A stretch of DNA of 64,000 nucleotides from Solen grandis. Its lineage: Eukaryota; Mollusca; Bivalvia; Adapedonta; Solenidae. Made by a program: the position numbers and the translations under genes. Positions 11,731 to 21,189 of this stretch are shown here, one piece after another; within the stretch, counting starts at the first letter, position 1; every line of letters starts with the position of its first letter. The notes beneath the pieces were generated by a model. It did no database searches and was not told the origin of the DNA. It worked only from the letters and a program-made list of their open reading frames with translations. The stretch is from positions 54,904,361 to 54,968,360 of the forward strand of contig CM037790.1 of NCBI GenBank assembly GCA_021229015.1, read 5' to 3'.

Positions 11731-13079
11731 ATTCTTCTATTAATGCAGTACTACGTAAAATTTTCCGTCTGGAAAAGTTCGAAAATGTTCATTTCTGAAG
11801 CATTTTTAATTTGTCTCCGCTTTTATTTTGATATTACGCAATGTTAATTACTTATCGTGTAGATATGGAAGAAACGAGATAGAGAGAAGAAGAAGAAAGA
11901 GAGAGAAGTTAGTCTCTCGACAAATAGAAATTTAGTACTCAACACTTGGAAAGCTATCTTACTATATATCTGTCCGTCCTAGGACTCATTGAACTGTTCA
12001 AATGATCATTGGTCTATCCTTCGTCCGACCGTTCGTCCATCCATTTCTTCATATTTTGTTTGTTTGTTGATTTATAGTTTAAGTCGTTAATTATTACCGA
12101 AAGATTAGAGAAAATGACAATTGTGGATAACAAAAGAGGAATAACTCTTGTTGGTAATGTACGTCAGTTCTTCAAATTACCTAATTACAATATGAATACT
12201 CAATTTTAGAAAAAAAAAGTTTCGAGTCAAAGATGAGGAATGGCTAAAGAAAATATCATGAAAATTACGTATATGTTATGGCAATTCATGAGCTGTTTCT
12301 ATGCAAAATTCCAGGTAAATATCATAACATAATAAACATCACTTAAGGTAGCGGAATCTGAAGAGCATCGATAGATAGGCTAGAATTACTGTCTTCTGTT
12401 TTGAAACTGTGGGTTTTGGGTTCGAATCCCTTCTTTTCTCTCTTTCAGTTTTTCTCTCTGACCATTATGTCAGCATCATTCAGATCAGACTGAGTTTAAG
12501 AAAAATATATATTATAATTTCTTGATTTGTATAGGTATTTATAGGATAAATGATGCTGAGCGAATAAAATATGCGGTACTTGAATCTGGTATAATATGTT
12601 TATTGAAAGCCTAAATATATCAAAACTGCGGGATAAATGTCTTTAAAATTTGGCAAATTTATCCAATATAAAAATTTGCCAAATTTATCCGATATATTTC
12701 CTAAATAAGTTAATTAAACTCTGTAATAATATCTAAATTATTTTAATTTTGGCCATATCTTGAATAAAGCACCCTAGGCAGAAACATTGTAAAACCTTTC
12801 TTTCAAATTGGTTGGGTAGGGTAACAATTCTTTACATATTCAAATATTTTTCAGAGTCAAAAAATCATTTCACATGTATAGTTTGTTTGTCAGTTGCTAT
12901 TATTTGTTTCTTAACAACAACCATGGCAAAACATTTAAATAAAGAAAGTATGGCATTTTATTTAGAGTTTCCCTATTTCTAAAATTTCCGAGCTTTAGAT
13001 AAGAAAAGGATATTCATAGGAACCGAACAGAAAATTTGTCGTTCGTCGTTTCAAACTGTCGTGCGTCGCTTTAAAAGAA

Positions 13080-13400
13080 CGACATTCAAAGTGGAACTAA
13101 AACATCTGTCCACGCACCACATTCGGAACACCTCGCCCATTTCTTCAAAATAACGTATATCTAACGGGTTAGGCCGGGGATTGCCGAGTTGATACGATTG
13201 TACGCACCAGTGAACGTGGAAACGATGTTCTTTACACGAGAGCGCAATTGTTGAAGATTTTGAAACTAAATCTACTATATCGTAGTCCAATGGTGTTAAG
13301 TCTAGTGAGTAGGGTGGGTGGGGAGAGCGGCTGAACCGCAGCACAGCCAGCTCGAGGGCGGAGGAGGTAGCTGTGTGGGACGGGGCGTTTTCTACAGGTC
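13080..13400 (-). mobile_element. Mariner-family transposase relic
   Basis: On the minus strand ENAPSHTA is followed about 25 residues later by HPPYSLDLTPLDYD. This matches the mariner signature HDNAPxHTA... HPPYSPDLxPxD, with the last catalytic Asp in the D34D position. A trailing YFEEMGEV...WCVDRCF resembles the usual C-terminus. No start, TIR or full-length frame is present, so it is dead. Confidence 0.75.
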
Positions 13401-13550
13401 ATCATTTATATTAGATAGCATTCTATGCATCATGTTTATTGTGAATAAAGTAGAATAAAATTGCATAAGCATGGTTATGTAATAACCTTCATCTTCAAAA
13501 TATTATGTTAATTTTATGACCACTATTAAATGTAAACAAATTTGTCAGTA

Positions 13551-13582
13551 TAACACACACACACACAAACACACACACACTA
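13551..13582. repeat. (CA)n microsatellite
   Basis: A CA dinucleotide run with one CAAACA interruption. Confidence 0.85.
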
Positions 13583-13875
13583 AACGTCCGTTAAATACAT
13601 TTTAACAGATATAAGTGTAGATATCAAACTACCATGTCTATTTTAAATCAATATTTCTACAATTAAATGCGCATGTACACCTACTAAAATTGTATAACAT
13701 TATGATAAATAAATTATTTGAAATAAATATTTTAGCTTTAATTAGATATATAAACATGGTATAAAGAATATAGGCGGAATTAAGAAGTTCCGATGAGTCT
13801 TTTTTATGGCTTTATCACAGCGTTTTGCTTCGTGAATATATACTGTGTTTTATTTTTCTCTGTGTATTTAAGCTT

Positions 13876-14065
13876 ACATCCCGGTGGCCGAATGATTAAA
13901 GCGTCGGCCCCGGAATTGGAATGTACTGGGTTCGATGCCCAGCCGCAACATACCAAAATCGTGAAATAATTGATAATAGTGTAGCTCCATTGCTTGGCAC
14001 TCAGCATATATGGGTAGCTCCAAGACTGGTTGGCCCGGTGTCAGGATAATGTGAATGAGTGGTAT
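13876..14065 (+). mobile_element. SINE family 2, copy 3 (3'-truncated)
   Basis: The head CCCGGTGGCCGAATGATTAA and the B box TGGGTTCGATGCCC are present, then the body up to GGTGTCAGGATAATGTGAAT. The 3' GACGTTAAACCC segment is missing. Confidence 0.85.
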
Positions 14066-14918
14066 CATGCCAAATGTTGCAGTAAAACAGCACAATTTAC
14101 AATTATATTCAACAACTTCCATATCGAACATTAGCTGCTTTAAAACTATAAACTTTATTTACAGTCGACTGAATACTGTGAATTTATAAATTTTCATTGG
14201 CATTTAATTTCGTTGATTCTGTCATTTCGTGGGTATGTTCATTCCTGGAGTCGTTTTCTAGTAAAAGGGACGTCTATGTAAGAACGTCTTTCGTGGGAAA
14301 CGATATTCGTAGATAAACCCTCCACGAAATCGACGAAAATAAGTGCCCCACCAAAATTAATGATTTCGCAGTACACATTATATCACACCAGCTGGCAAGG
14401 ATTTGGCCGTATCCCATCATTACTGTAGGATAAAACCGGAGGAAATCCGATTCCAGGTTGGACTTTATTAAAGGGAGGGACACAAAAGAATATCGCCGAC
14501 ATCGGAGCTCGAACCTATAACCGTCATATTGAAAATCTAGCAGTGGACCACAGCATGGCATAACTAAGAACCCTTTAGAAACCTTTAGGAAAAGCTAACA
14601 ATTCAATTGACTATAATAAGATCTTTCTATTTATAATGAATTTAGATAATAAGCTTATATCTATAAGAATTTAGTTCGTCTGCATATACACATTATGTAG
14701 TACAATGAATGGAAACTATAAGATTTACGTCCAAGAAACCAACATTCATTTAAAACTTATGTCTATAGAATGTCTACATTTGTCTAATTTTGTGTTGACC
14801 ATCAGTCGGGGAGCTATAAATAACTATTTTAGAGGACTGGTTAGTCGCGATCGAGTATCGAACTTGCGAACTCCAATTCGAATACTCTTATCACTAGATA
14901 AGAGAGAGAAAGATGAAA

Positions 14919-14955
<37 letters not shown>

Positions 14956-16717
14956 AATTGAAAAAAAAATATAGGCAACCAATCAGCAAGTAAACCGCGT
15001 ACATGTTTAATTGCTTTATTTCGTGGCGTTAACTTACTGCATTGTTTATGGAGGTTAAAGGCGAGTGGAAAACTAATGCAAACACCGACTGCCTTTATTG
15101 TCATGATTAATGAAATCTATGCCCAATTGCACAGATTCGTGCTCAAACAAAATCTATATCTTAGGTATCGATTTCTATTCTACTTTTCATATATGACCCG
15201 TTCATTAAAAGTCGTTACACCTTTACGTGTTAAAATCCAAACAGGCGAAACAAAATATCCAGAAAAAGTGGTAGATCTACCGATAACTAGCCCTGCCCAA
15301 TAGCTCTGTTACAACCATTACATGAATATGTTCTAGTTCTTCCTCATTGACATGTCATGTCTGTTCAGAACGTTGAGATACCAACAAACGCAGCCTCTTA
15401 AAAGGACCACTTTTCATGGTCCCTAATGCGGAATATAACGACAATTTGGTAACTAACATATACTTTTTACAACGACGCCGAACCTTTTGCGCTTTGTATA
15501 TATGAATATAATGCTGACTCTTGGAGTTGTTGCCCCGGTGTCCTGCCTGAAAATGTGGAATAAAACCAGTTACTTGCCCTTGATTACACTGCAACCGGAT
15601 GTGTTTACACAGAAAATAATGACTCTGTGTAATGCTGAATTATGGTGAGTGTTTGACTGAAAGACATGCAATAAAGGATTAAACCCTATAGAACACAGAT
15701 AAAATAGTCATAAAATGCCAATTTTGGAGGCCCCTTTACGTGACAATCTGAGAAGTTGAGCACTGCTAAGAGAAGGATAATTTTAGAAAATTAGTGTAAA
15801 ATTCAAACGCATATTATTTGGGCTTAAATATGTCAAAAAGTATACGCATGATCCCATGTTTAAATGTAGAGAAATATTCTCTTGAATAGATCTAACTAAC
15901 GAGGGTTATTGGTATATATGCTTACATAGCGCATATTGTAAAAATAACCGTGGTATCAGTCTGGAATAAGGTCAGTGTGGCTTCACGCTATTTGTATAAG
16001 GCATGGTATCGCATTAATGTCATTGTAAACAGCGTCTTAGCAATGACGGAAATACCATCGATCAGGCGTTTAAACCTGTCTTTTGGGCAGGTGGGGTCAA
16101 ACAGGTATCCGTCAAATATATACGGCTTCTTAATATAAACTAGGCTCGAATTCCACCAACAATACTTAGCGCTAAGTATAATACTTAAATTCTTAAACTA
16201 GGTAGATACACATTCCACTATTACTATTTTATGAAGTATTCAAGTACACGGCTAAGTTGAAATGAATTATTTCCTTAATAAATAACAATAATTGATAAGA
16301 AATGAAACATATGGGTATATTTATTAGAGAAACAAAACTTATGAAATGCGCCTTTACGTTTTAATTTTTACTTAGCGCTAAGAATTGTTCATGGAATTCG
16401 ACCATGATCATTTAGTATATATGGCTGCTAAACACAGACGCCCGACAGCCATCTGCGGTTACTTAATAAATGTGTTACCACTAAGTGTGTATGGTTGCTA
16501 AACACAAATATCCGTTAAACACAAGTGCTTACTTAATACAGGTGTGATAGCCTTGAAAATTTGGACACTAAACACAGATATCCGCCTAACACGGGAGGTT
16601 TATTGAAATAGGTGTGATAGCTTAATACATGCCCTCTAAACACATGCGGTTACTTTACACAGGTGGGATCATTTTATATATGTAGTCGCTATACACAGAG
16701 TCCACTAAAACTTGTTT
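14066..16717. other. No gene recognised; (GA)n at about 14915-14957
   Basis: A GA-rich run at 14915-14957 is the only clear structure. At about 16400-16700 a loosely repeated CTAAACACAGA-type phrase recurs every 60-110 bases, perhaps a decayed tandem repeat. Open frames here lack known motifs. Confidence 0.5.
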
Positions 16718-16978
16718 GTTTGTTGTGTTTAACGTCCAACGACAATAGTTCAGTCATATAGTGTTGCTAAACTGCAGTATCACGCTGTAGTGCCGTGGCT
16801 CGAACCCATGCCAAATCACAATATTCTGATAAAGGGGCAAGCCAGTCTTATAACTGTACTGTATATATGCTTAGCGCCAAGCAGTGAGTTTTCAAGGACT
16901 TTAGTATGTCGCAGTGGGGGATCGAACCCGAGGCATCCCGATCCTGAGGCAGGCTCTCTGACCACTAGGCCACAGCGG
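16718..16978 (-). mobile_element. SINE family 2, copy 4
   Basis: Read on the minus strand: tRNA-like head (GTGGCCTAGTGGTCAGAGAG), B box (GGGTTCGATCCC), a diverged body and a 3' end with ACGTTAAACAC. It is more diverged than copies 1 and 2. Confidence 0.8.
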
Positions 16979-17031
16979 ACGGACAATGGAGTTTGATACG
17001 CTATGACTTTAAGAAGATGTAAAATACTGAT

Positions 17032-17147
17032 GACCACTTAATACACGTGACTGCTAAGTATATATGACCACTTAATACACGTGACTGCTAAGTATATATG
17101 CGACCACTTAATACACGTGACTGCTAAGTATATATGACCGCCAAGTA
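17032..17147. repeat. 34-36-bp tandem repeat, about 3.3 copies
   Basis: Units start GACCACTTAATACACGTGAC and run through TGCTAAGTATATAT; the last copy degenerates after TATATGACCG. It lies about 300 bp outside the Polinton's left end. Confidence 0.9.
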
Positions 17148-17453
17148 CACATTTGAGTATTTATTACAGATGGCAACTGTGAGAGAACAACATGTCTTTA
17201 CTTAGATAACCGGATATGGTGGTCAGACTATTCGTTTAAAATCACAATCTATTACAAATTACTTAAAACTGGTTGCATGTATTTAATGGATATGTTATGC
17301 ATTAATATAACTTTCACTTGCTTATATATCATTGACGAACATTGATTTCAACTGTCTCGTAACACGAACTGCGATATGTTGATTTTTGAAGGCCATAAAC
17401 TATATCTTGTTAAAAAAAACCCGTGAACCCGTTATTTCATTCGGCAAACAATG

Positions 17454-17459
17454 CTGATT
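17454..17459. repeat. Left 6-bp target-site duplication (CTGATT) of the Polinton
   Basis: CTGATT directly precedes the element terminus AGTAGTATAGGG, and the identical hexamer directly follows the right terminus at 34573-34578. Six-bp duplications are the Polinton/Maverick hallmark. Confidence 0.95.
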
Positions 17460-17720
17460 AGTAGTATAGGGTGGCACTATGGTACCAAGGTACCATAATT
17501 TTTTTTTTATGGTACCGTGGTACCATAATTTCTTTTTTTTTTGGTACTTATGGTACCAAATCTATAGTACCGAATGGTACTCTATATGAAAACAGAATCT
17601 ATAGTACCGAATGGTACTCTATATGAAAACAGATTTATGTAAAATTGTAAAAATGACAATTGTAAAAATGTCCTTTCGAGACATTGGGGTTGGCCCTGAA
17701 AAGGGCCGTTTTGTTTCTTC
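17460..17720. repeat. Left terminal inverted repeat of the Polinton
   Basis: It matches the reverse complement of 34277-34572. From the tip inward it has AGTAGTATAGGGTGGCAC, several ATGGTACC/GGTACCAT palindromes separated by T tracts, two tandem copies of a ~36-bp unit (CTATAGTACCGAATGGTACT...), then ACAATTGTAAAAATGTCCTT, the purine box and the histone-type stem-loop. The TIR therefore contains the 3'-end signal of the gene that runs toward it. Confidence 0.93.
17671..17707 (-). terminator. Histone-type mRNA 3' end (stem-loop + downstream element) no. 1
   Basis: On the minus strand GGCCCTTTTCAGGGCC (17707-17692) forms the 6-bp stem and 4-nt loop of the metazoan replication-dependent histone stem-loop (GGYYYUUHUHARRRCC), preceded by AAAAC. 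After 14 nt comes GAAAGGA (17677-17671), in the place of the U7-snRNA-binding histone downstream element. It lies 14 nt after the stop codon of the gene at 17722-18072. Confidence 0.8.
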
Positions 17721-17721
17721 T

Positions 17722-18072
17722 TTAGATTTCGGTGACATTGTCCACATCGTGCTCGGTTTCGATGCCATCGTCACTGATTACGATGACATCGTTTTCATCT
17801 TGTAAGATCTGCTGTTGTTCTATGAGCATATGATCTTCATCTTCATCTTGTTGCTGTTGTCTCAACATCTCCTGATGTTCCATGAGCATATAGTCATCAT
17901 GTTCATCGCGTTGCATCATCTGTTGTCTCAATATCATCTGATGTACCATGTTTGACAAAATCAGATGGTATTCTGCAATATGGTCTTGCTGTTGTCTCCA
18001 CTCATTGCGTTGTCGTTCGATCAACCCCATCAATTCGTGGACAAATTCACTCAGTTGCTGAATTTGTTCCAT
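17722..18072 (-). CDS. Q-rich coiled-coil protein with putative SUMO-interaction motif
   Basis: 116 residues; ATG at 18072 lies 43 nt downstream of a TATA box (18116-18122). Residues 1-95 are Gln/Met/Glu/Asp-rich with heptad-like hydrophobics, so a long coiled coil is likely. The C-terminal part contains DVIVISDD, which fits the SUMO-interaction consensus (hydrophobic core flanked by acids), followed by a further acidic tail. No known family is recognised. It is the outermost left-arm gene, transcribed toward the TIR, with the shared promoter module upstream and a histone-type 3' end 14 nt after the stop. A regulatory role in the host nucleus is possible; only the motifs are seen. Confidence 0.7.
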   Translation of the reverse strand: MEQIQQLSEFVHELMGLIERQRNEWRQQQDHIAEYHLILSNMVHQMILRQQMMQRDEHDDYMLMEHQEMLRQQQQDEDEDHMLIEQQQILQDENDVIVISDDGIETEHDVDNVTEI

Positions 18073-18115
18073 GGTTGTGCAGCGAGAATATGACCGAATG
18101 CTTGATGCGGTGCGC

Positions 18116-18256
18116 TTTTATAGCCTTGAGGTGGATTGACCTACTTTCTACTATTAGCGTACACCAATCAGAGAATGTTATTTCTATTCAAGTTTAACCT
18201 TGACCTGAGTTAGATAGCATTGCCTTTGGCCTTGACATTGGGGTTGGATTGACCTA
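18116..18256 (-). promoter_or_regulatory. Promoter module copy A (for gene 17722-18072)
   Basis: Reading toward the gene: AAGTAGGTCAATCC, GTCAAGGCC, AATGCTATCTAACTCAGGTC, a second AGGTCA-like site, CTCTGATTGGTGTACGC (inverted CCAAT box), AAAGTAGGTCAATCC and TATAAAA (18122-18116). The same ordered blocks occur at 19440-19619 and 33685-33857. AGGTCA is a nuclear-receptor half-site and CCAAT+TATA is a common histone-promoter layout; binding is inferred, not shown. Confidence 0.75.
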
Positions 18257-18457
18257 CTTTTGTATTGACATATCAGAATTGCTGTAAAATTAAAAAAATT
18301 TCAAGCCGAATTTGTAGTAGTGATGACTTTTTTTTTGTAACATTTTTGTAACATTTTTGTAACATTTTTGTAACATTTTTATAAAACATTGGATCATATT
18401 TTTAATGAAAGAAAATTTTGAATGGAATTTGAAAATAATGGTGACAATTGAGGTATA

Positions 18458-18496
18458 TTCTCTTTCGAGACATTTGGGTTGGCCCTGATAAGGGCC
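18458..18496 (-). terminator. Histone-type mRNA 3' end no. 2
   Basis: GGCCCTTATCAGGGCC (minus, 18496-18481) is followed after 14 nt by GAAAGAGAA (18466-18458). The loop is TTAT instead of TTTC pairing context, still within the histone consensus. It lies 25 nt after the stop of the gene at 18522-18818. Confidence 0.78.
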
Positions 18497-18521
18497 GTTG
18501 TTTTTTTTCACAGAGTAGTGG

Positions 18522-18818
18522 TTACTCTATTTGTCTATGAGTTTTCTTCAGCAGGTATTCAACATGTTCTATGGTGATGAAATGTGCTTCAATGATATTT
18601 AAGATATCATCGTAGTATAGTTCATGAAAGTAACATGCACTCAATTTGTCTATGATACTCCTGAGTGTTGTTTTTATTTTAAGCGTACGTTGGTATCGGG
18701 CTTGTAGTTTAAGCGAACGTTGGTGTCGGGCTTCTATTTTGTCCATGTCAGATATGCAGTCGATAGTTATATGTGACTTATCCATAGCACAGTCTGAAAA
18801 CGAATGGCATGAATTCAT
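18522..18818 (-). CDS. Small accessory protein of unknown function
   Basis: I prefer the ATG at 18818 (98 residues). The frame is open back to an ATG at 18878, but that ATG lies inside the preceding gene's downstream element (ATGTCTCGAAAGG), so it is probably not used. The protein is Lys/Arg/His-rich and mostly helical, with an internal repeat RHQRSLKLQ / RYQRTLKIK (residues ~31-50) that is also visible in the DNA. The C-terminal half resembles a small helical bundle. No family recognised. It ends in histone-type signal no. 2. A promoter module is not apparent in the short gap to the upstream gene; AATAAAAGTA is the only TATA-like sequence. Confidence 0.6.
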   Translation of the reverse strand: MNSCHSFSDCAMDKSHITIDCISDMDKIEARHQRSLKLQARYQRTLKIKTTLRSIIDKLSACYFHELYYDDILNIIEAHFITIEHVEYLLKKTHRQIE

Positions 18819-18864
18819 TTCGTTTGATACTTTTATTACTTGGTTTGACAATTGTAAAAATATG

Positions 18865-18901
18865 TCCTTTCGAGACATCTTGGTTGGCCCTGAAAAGGGC
18901 C
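18865..18901 (-). terminator. Histone-type mRNA 3' end no. 3
   Basis: GGCCCTTTTCAGGGCC (minus, 18901-18886), 14-nt spacer, then GAAAGGA (18871-18865). It lies 16 nt after the stop codon of the gene at 18918-19403. About 15 bases beyond the purine box (TTTTTACAATTGTCA) are also shared with signals 1 and 5. Confidence 0.8.
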
Positions 18902-18917
18902 GTTGTTTTTTTCCTCT

Positions 18918-19403
18918 CTACTTCTTACTCTTTTTGCTATTTTGTATGTCTTTACAATGGGCTCCAAGTCCATTCTTAGAATGGGATCCACCATCAAGTG
19001 GACGTTTGTTGGATGCTTCCACATTTTCTGGAATGAAAGTGATAGGCACCACCAGCTTGTCTGTTTTCATTTTGATACGGCATTCCACTTCTACCATTCT
19101 CTTTTGCAATTTGATGAGGTTGTTGTTCACCTCTTTGAGTTCCCTCAGAATAGATTGTCCAACATTATTTACTGGCTGCACTGCCGGTTGGTGTTGCATT
19201 GGTTGTTGCACTGGTTGTTGTTGCTGTACTGGTTGCTGCTGGTGTGGTGGAGGCTGAGGTTGATACGTTGGTTGGTAGCTGGGTTGGTATATCGGAGTCG
19301 GAGTGTACGACACTGATGCCTGGTTAGCAGCTGTAGTCAGCTCATACAAATCAGCAGCCTGTATGGCGTTGTTAACGATATCAGAAGTTACGTAGCTTTC
19401 CAT
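18918..19403 (-). CDS. Proline/glutamine-rich accessory protein with coiled coil
   Basis: 161 residues; the ATG at 19403 is 36 nt downstream of TATAAAA (19446-19440). Residues ~30-78 form a Tyr/Pro/Gln-rich low-complexity segment (repeated YQP, QQPV). Residues ~80-115 (LRELKEVNNNLIKLQKRM) look like a coiled coil, and a basic tail ends KKSKK, a possible nuclear signal. I recognise no family. Transcribed divergently from the RING gene from one shared promoter region, with histone-type signal no. 3 after the stop. The domain order suggests a scaffold or transcription-modulating role, which is inference only. Confidence 0.7.
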   Translation of the reverse strand: MESYVTSDIVNNAIQAADLYELTTAANQASVSYTPTPIYQPSYQPTYQPQPPPHQQQPVQQQQPVQQPMQHQPAVQPVNNVGQSILRELKEVNNNLIKLQKRMVEVECRIKMKTDKLVVPITFIPENVEASNKRPLDGGSHSKNGLGAHCKDIQNSKKSKK

Positions 19404-19439
19404 GGTTGGATAGTAGGATTATGATACGATGCAGTGTGC

Positions 19440-19619
19440 TTTTATAGTCTTGAGGCGGATTGACCTACTTTCTACTGTTAGCGTACACCAATCAGAGAAT
19501 GTAATTTCCATCCAATGAATCAAGTTCGACCTTGACCTAAGTTGGATAGCATTGTCTTCGGCCTTGACATTTGGGGATGGATTGACCTACTGACCTACTT
19601 TTTTTTCATAACTATATAA
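19440..19619. promoter_or_regulatory. Divergent promoter module copy B
   Basis: Serves 18918-19403 (-; TATAAAA at 19446-19440) and the RING gene (+; TATATAA at 19613-19619). The inner part has the module blocks GTCAAGGCCGAAGACAATGC, AGGTCAAGGTCGAACTTGA, CTGATTGGTGTACGC and AAAGTAGGTCAATCC. Next to the RING TATA the motif appears as GGATTGACCTACTGACCTAC. Thus each TATA has its own copy of the GGTCAATCC motif nearby. Confidence 0.75.
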
Positions 19620-19654
19620 GTGTTTTTTTTTTAAAAAAGAAGGATGAAATCACA

Positions 19655-19918
19655 ATGTCCGAACAAAAACTCTGGTTCGAAAAGTGTGGTGTGTGTTTAG
19701 AGGAGAGGGAGGAGGATATATATCACATAAACCAGTGTCAATGTCAGGACATTGTATGCGTCAGATGCTTCGCACGGCTTCAGAAGTGCCCGTTTTGTAG
19801 GGCACCCTATCAAGTGTATGCCTGGCCTGCCTGTGTTTTCGCTAAACATGGGCCTACAGTGCGCTCAGCCTATTATGGCATATGGTTTGACCCTGATTAT
19901 TCAGAATTAGTAGGGTGA
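19655..19918 (+). CDS. RING-finger protein, putative E3 ubiquitin ligase
   Basis: 87 residues. Cys pairs C11/C14, C28/C30, C35/C38 and C45/C48 (ending CPFCRAPY) follow the cross-brace RING spacing with Cys at all eight ligand positions; the loops are short. A Trp/Tyr-rich tail follows. RING proteins recruit E2-ubiquitin enzymes, and small viral RINGs often redirect host turnover. The ATG at 19655 follows TATATAA by about 35 nt. An earlier ATG at 19644 is in another frame. The gene is one of few on the plus strand and ends in histone-type signal no. 4. The substrate is unknown; the neighbouring SUMO-interaction motif protein could be a partner, but that is speculative. Confidence 0.8.
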   Translation: MSEQKLWFEKCGVCLEEREEDIYHINQCQCQDIVCVRCFARLQKCPFCRAPYQVYAWPACVFAKHGPTVRSAYYGIWFDPDYSELVG

Positions 19919-19952
19919 CTCCGAGTAATTCAGGATCACAAAAACCAAATAC

Positions 19953-19990
19953 GGCCCTTTTCAGGGCCATCAAACTATATTCGAGAGGGA
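19953..19990 (+). terminator. Histone-type mRNA 3' end no. 4
   Basis: ACGGCCCTTTTCAGGGCC (stem-loop 19953-19968), then 14 nt, then GAGAGGGA (19983-19990). It is on the plus strand, 34 nt after the RING stop codon. Orientation and strand follow the gene, which argues against a simple dispersed repeat. Confidence 0.8.
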
Positions 19991-20049
19991 ATATATCACA
20001 ATTGTTAATGTGTAAGATAAACAACAAGAAATCAAATCAGTTTTAGCCT

Positions 20050-20055
20050 TTTATT
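20050..20055 (-). terminator. Poly(A) signal AATAAA for the capsid/protease end of the core block
   Basis: AATAAA on the minus strand lies about 127 nt after the protease stop codon. No histone-type stem-loop is present here. A short ATGAACAAACAAT repeat occupies part of the 3' UTR (about 20063-20130). Confidence 0.6.
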
Positions 20056-20181
20056 GAACTCTATGAACATTGCAAACAAAATATGAACAAACAATATGAA
20101 CAAACAATATGAACAATGCAAACACTATGAACAACAAGTACATAACACTTTAATGAAAGTAGAATGGGTCCAAACTATTCG

Positions 20182-20748
20182 TCAGTAATTCAAAACACGC
20201 ACGACCATCTCCAAACTTTGGTGGATGTTTAGCTGTGCATGTTTGTTGGTGGTGATTACACATTGTCTTCTTGCACGTTTGTACAGTTCTGAATAGTTCT
20301 GGTAAAACCAACATCCCACATTGGAATCGTTCAAATTGAAGTGAGGTTGATCCTCTGTCCGGAATTTAGCTCTAAACACCCGTGTTAAATCACATCCTCG
20401 AACAAGAAAATGCAAAGCAAACAAACAATATGCTCCACACACAAACGTGTTGTATCCTTGAAGTCTCATGAGATTCCATGTATAGGGTCCATGTCTTTCC
20501 AAGAAACGTTGAATGTCACAATGGAGTGGTTTTTGTCCATACGAATCAAAGTAGTAAGTCGATTTATCGTTGAAAAACACAACCACCCAATGTTCACCAG
20601 GTTGAGTCGAATTGTGGGTATTCACTATGTAAGCTTTTACAGTCTCTGGTCTATGTTGTGGTAGTTGATCTTTAGCACATACCACGGCATTCAAGGGAGC
20701 TAGAATTGGTGAATGATCCAAAATATACTGCAACTCAATCGTTTCCAT
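20182..20748 (-). CDS. Adenain-like cysteine protease
   Basis: 188 residues from the ATG at 20748. The frame is open further upstream, but that part overlaps the preceding gene. Catalytic residues fit the adenovirus-type (C5) protease: H53 in GEHWVVVFF, D68 in YYFDSYG, Q97 seven residues before C104 in FVCGAYC. In Polintons this enzyme is thought to process capsid and core precursors during virion assembly. The start overlaps the end of the 150-residue gene by 14 nt. It is last in the minus-strand core block and is followed by AATAAA. The open frame and intact triad suggest it may still encode an active enzyme. Confidence 0.92.
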   Translation of the reverse strand: METIELQYILDHSPILAPLNAVVCAKDQLPQHRPETVKAYIVNTHNSTQPGEHWVVVFFNDKSTYYFDSYGQKPLHCDIQRFLERHGPYTWNLMRLQGYNTFVCGAYCLFALHFLVRGCDLTRVFRAKFRTEDQPHFNLNDSNVGCWFYQNYSELYKRARRQCVITTNKHAQLNIHQSLEMVVRVLNY

Positions 20749-21187
20749 TTTCCCAATCTTGTTTAATGCGTCCTGCCCATTCGCACTCAAAAGTTTCCAA
20801 TGGTGTGATCTTGTTCGTATCTACACTAGCCTTTATATTTGCCCACATCTGATAAGCATCAGCTTTCTCAGCGCGTGTGAGATCCATGTTTTGTAGTTCA
20901 GCGTACCATCTTTCCATCACTTGATACATGTCCAGTTTTTTTAATGCACTGTTCAGAAACATCTCGACCCACTCACTTTTGCTGCTAAACAAACATAGGG
21001 GATGTTGGGTCTGACTGGGATGATCAACAATGCAGCCATAACAGTTTTCTTTCACGATATCAAAGAGGTGTGTCTGCAGTTCATGCACCACATGCTGGTT
21101 CAAACTCTTTACCATATCGTTTCGCCTATTCAAGTTGTAGATTTCTTCGTACAGTTGTTTGGCCAGCTGTTGTCCTGATTTGCTCAT
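20735..21187 (-). CDS. Conserved Polinton protein upstream of protease, function unknown
   Basis: 150 residues, ATG at 21187, 2 nt after the major capsid stop. Helical and charged, with the motif CYGCIVDHPSQTQHPLC (residues ~48-65), a Cys/His-rich phrase that I recall from ORFs in this position of other Polinton-like elements. It could bind a metal. Lies between major capsid and protease and overlaps the protease start by 14 nt, so a virion or assembly role is plausible but unproven. Confidence 0.7.
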   Translation of the reverse strand: MSKSGQQLAKQLYEEIYNLNRRNDMVKSLNQHVVHELQTHLFDIVKENCYGCIVDHPSQTQHPLCLFSSKSEWVEMFLNSALKKLDMYQVMERWYAELQNMDLTRAEKADAYQMWANIKASVDTNKITPLETFECEWAGRIKQDWENGND

Positions 21188-21189
21188 GG

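Larger units (their letters stand above)
9968..12840. repeat. Tandem segmental duplication, unit about 1.4 kb
   Basis: The block starting with SINE copy 1 (9968-11424) recurs as 11425-12840. Anchor sequences recur at offsets of 1453 bp (SINE body), 1430 bp (AAAATGACCATTGTGGATAA at 10681 against 12111) and 1394 bp (AAAGCACCCTAAGCAGAAAC). The second copy therefore has net deletions. Short ORFs here (for example 10684-10875) are not preserved between copies, so I do not call them genes. Confidence 0.85.

Noticed and set aside
18290..18511. 73-residue minus-strand ORF
   Set aside because: It begins inside the stem-loop region and consists largely of TTTTTGTAACA repeats; no promoter.
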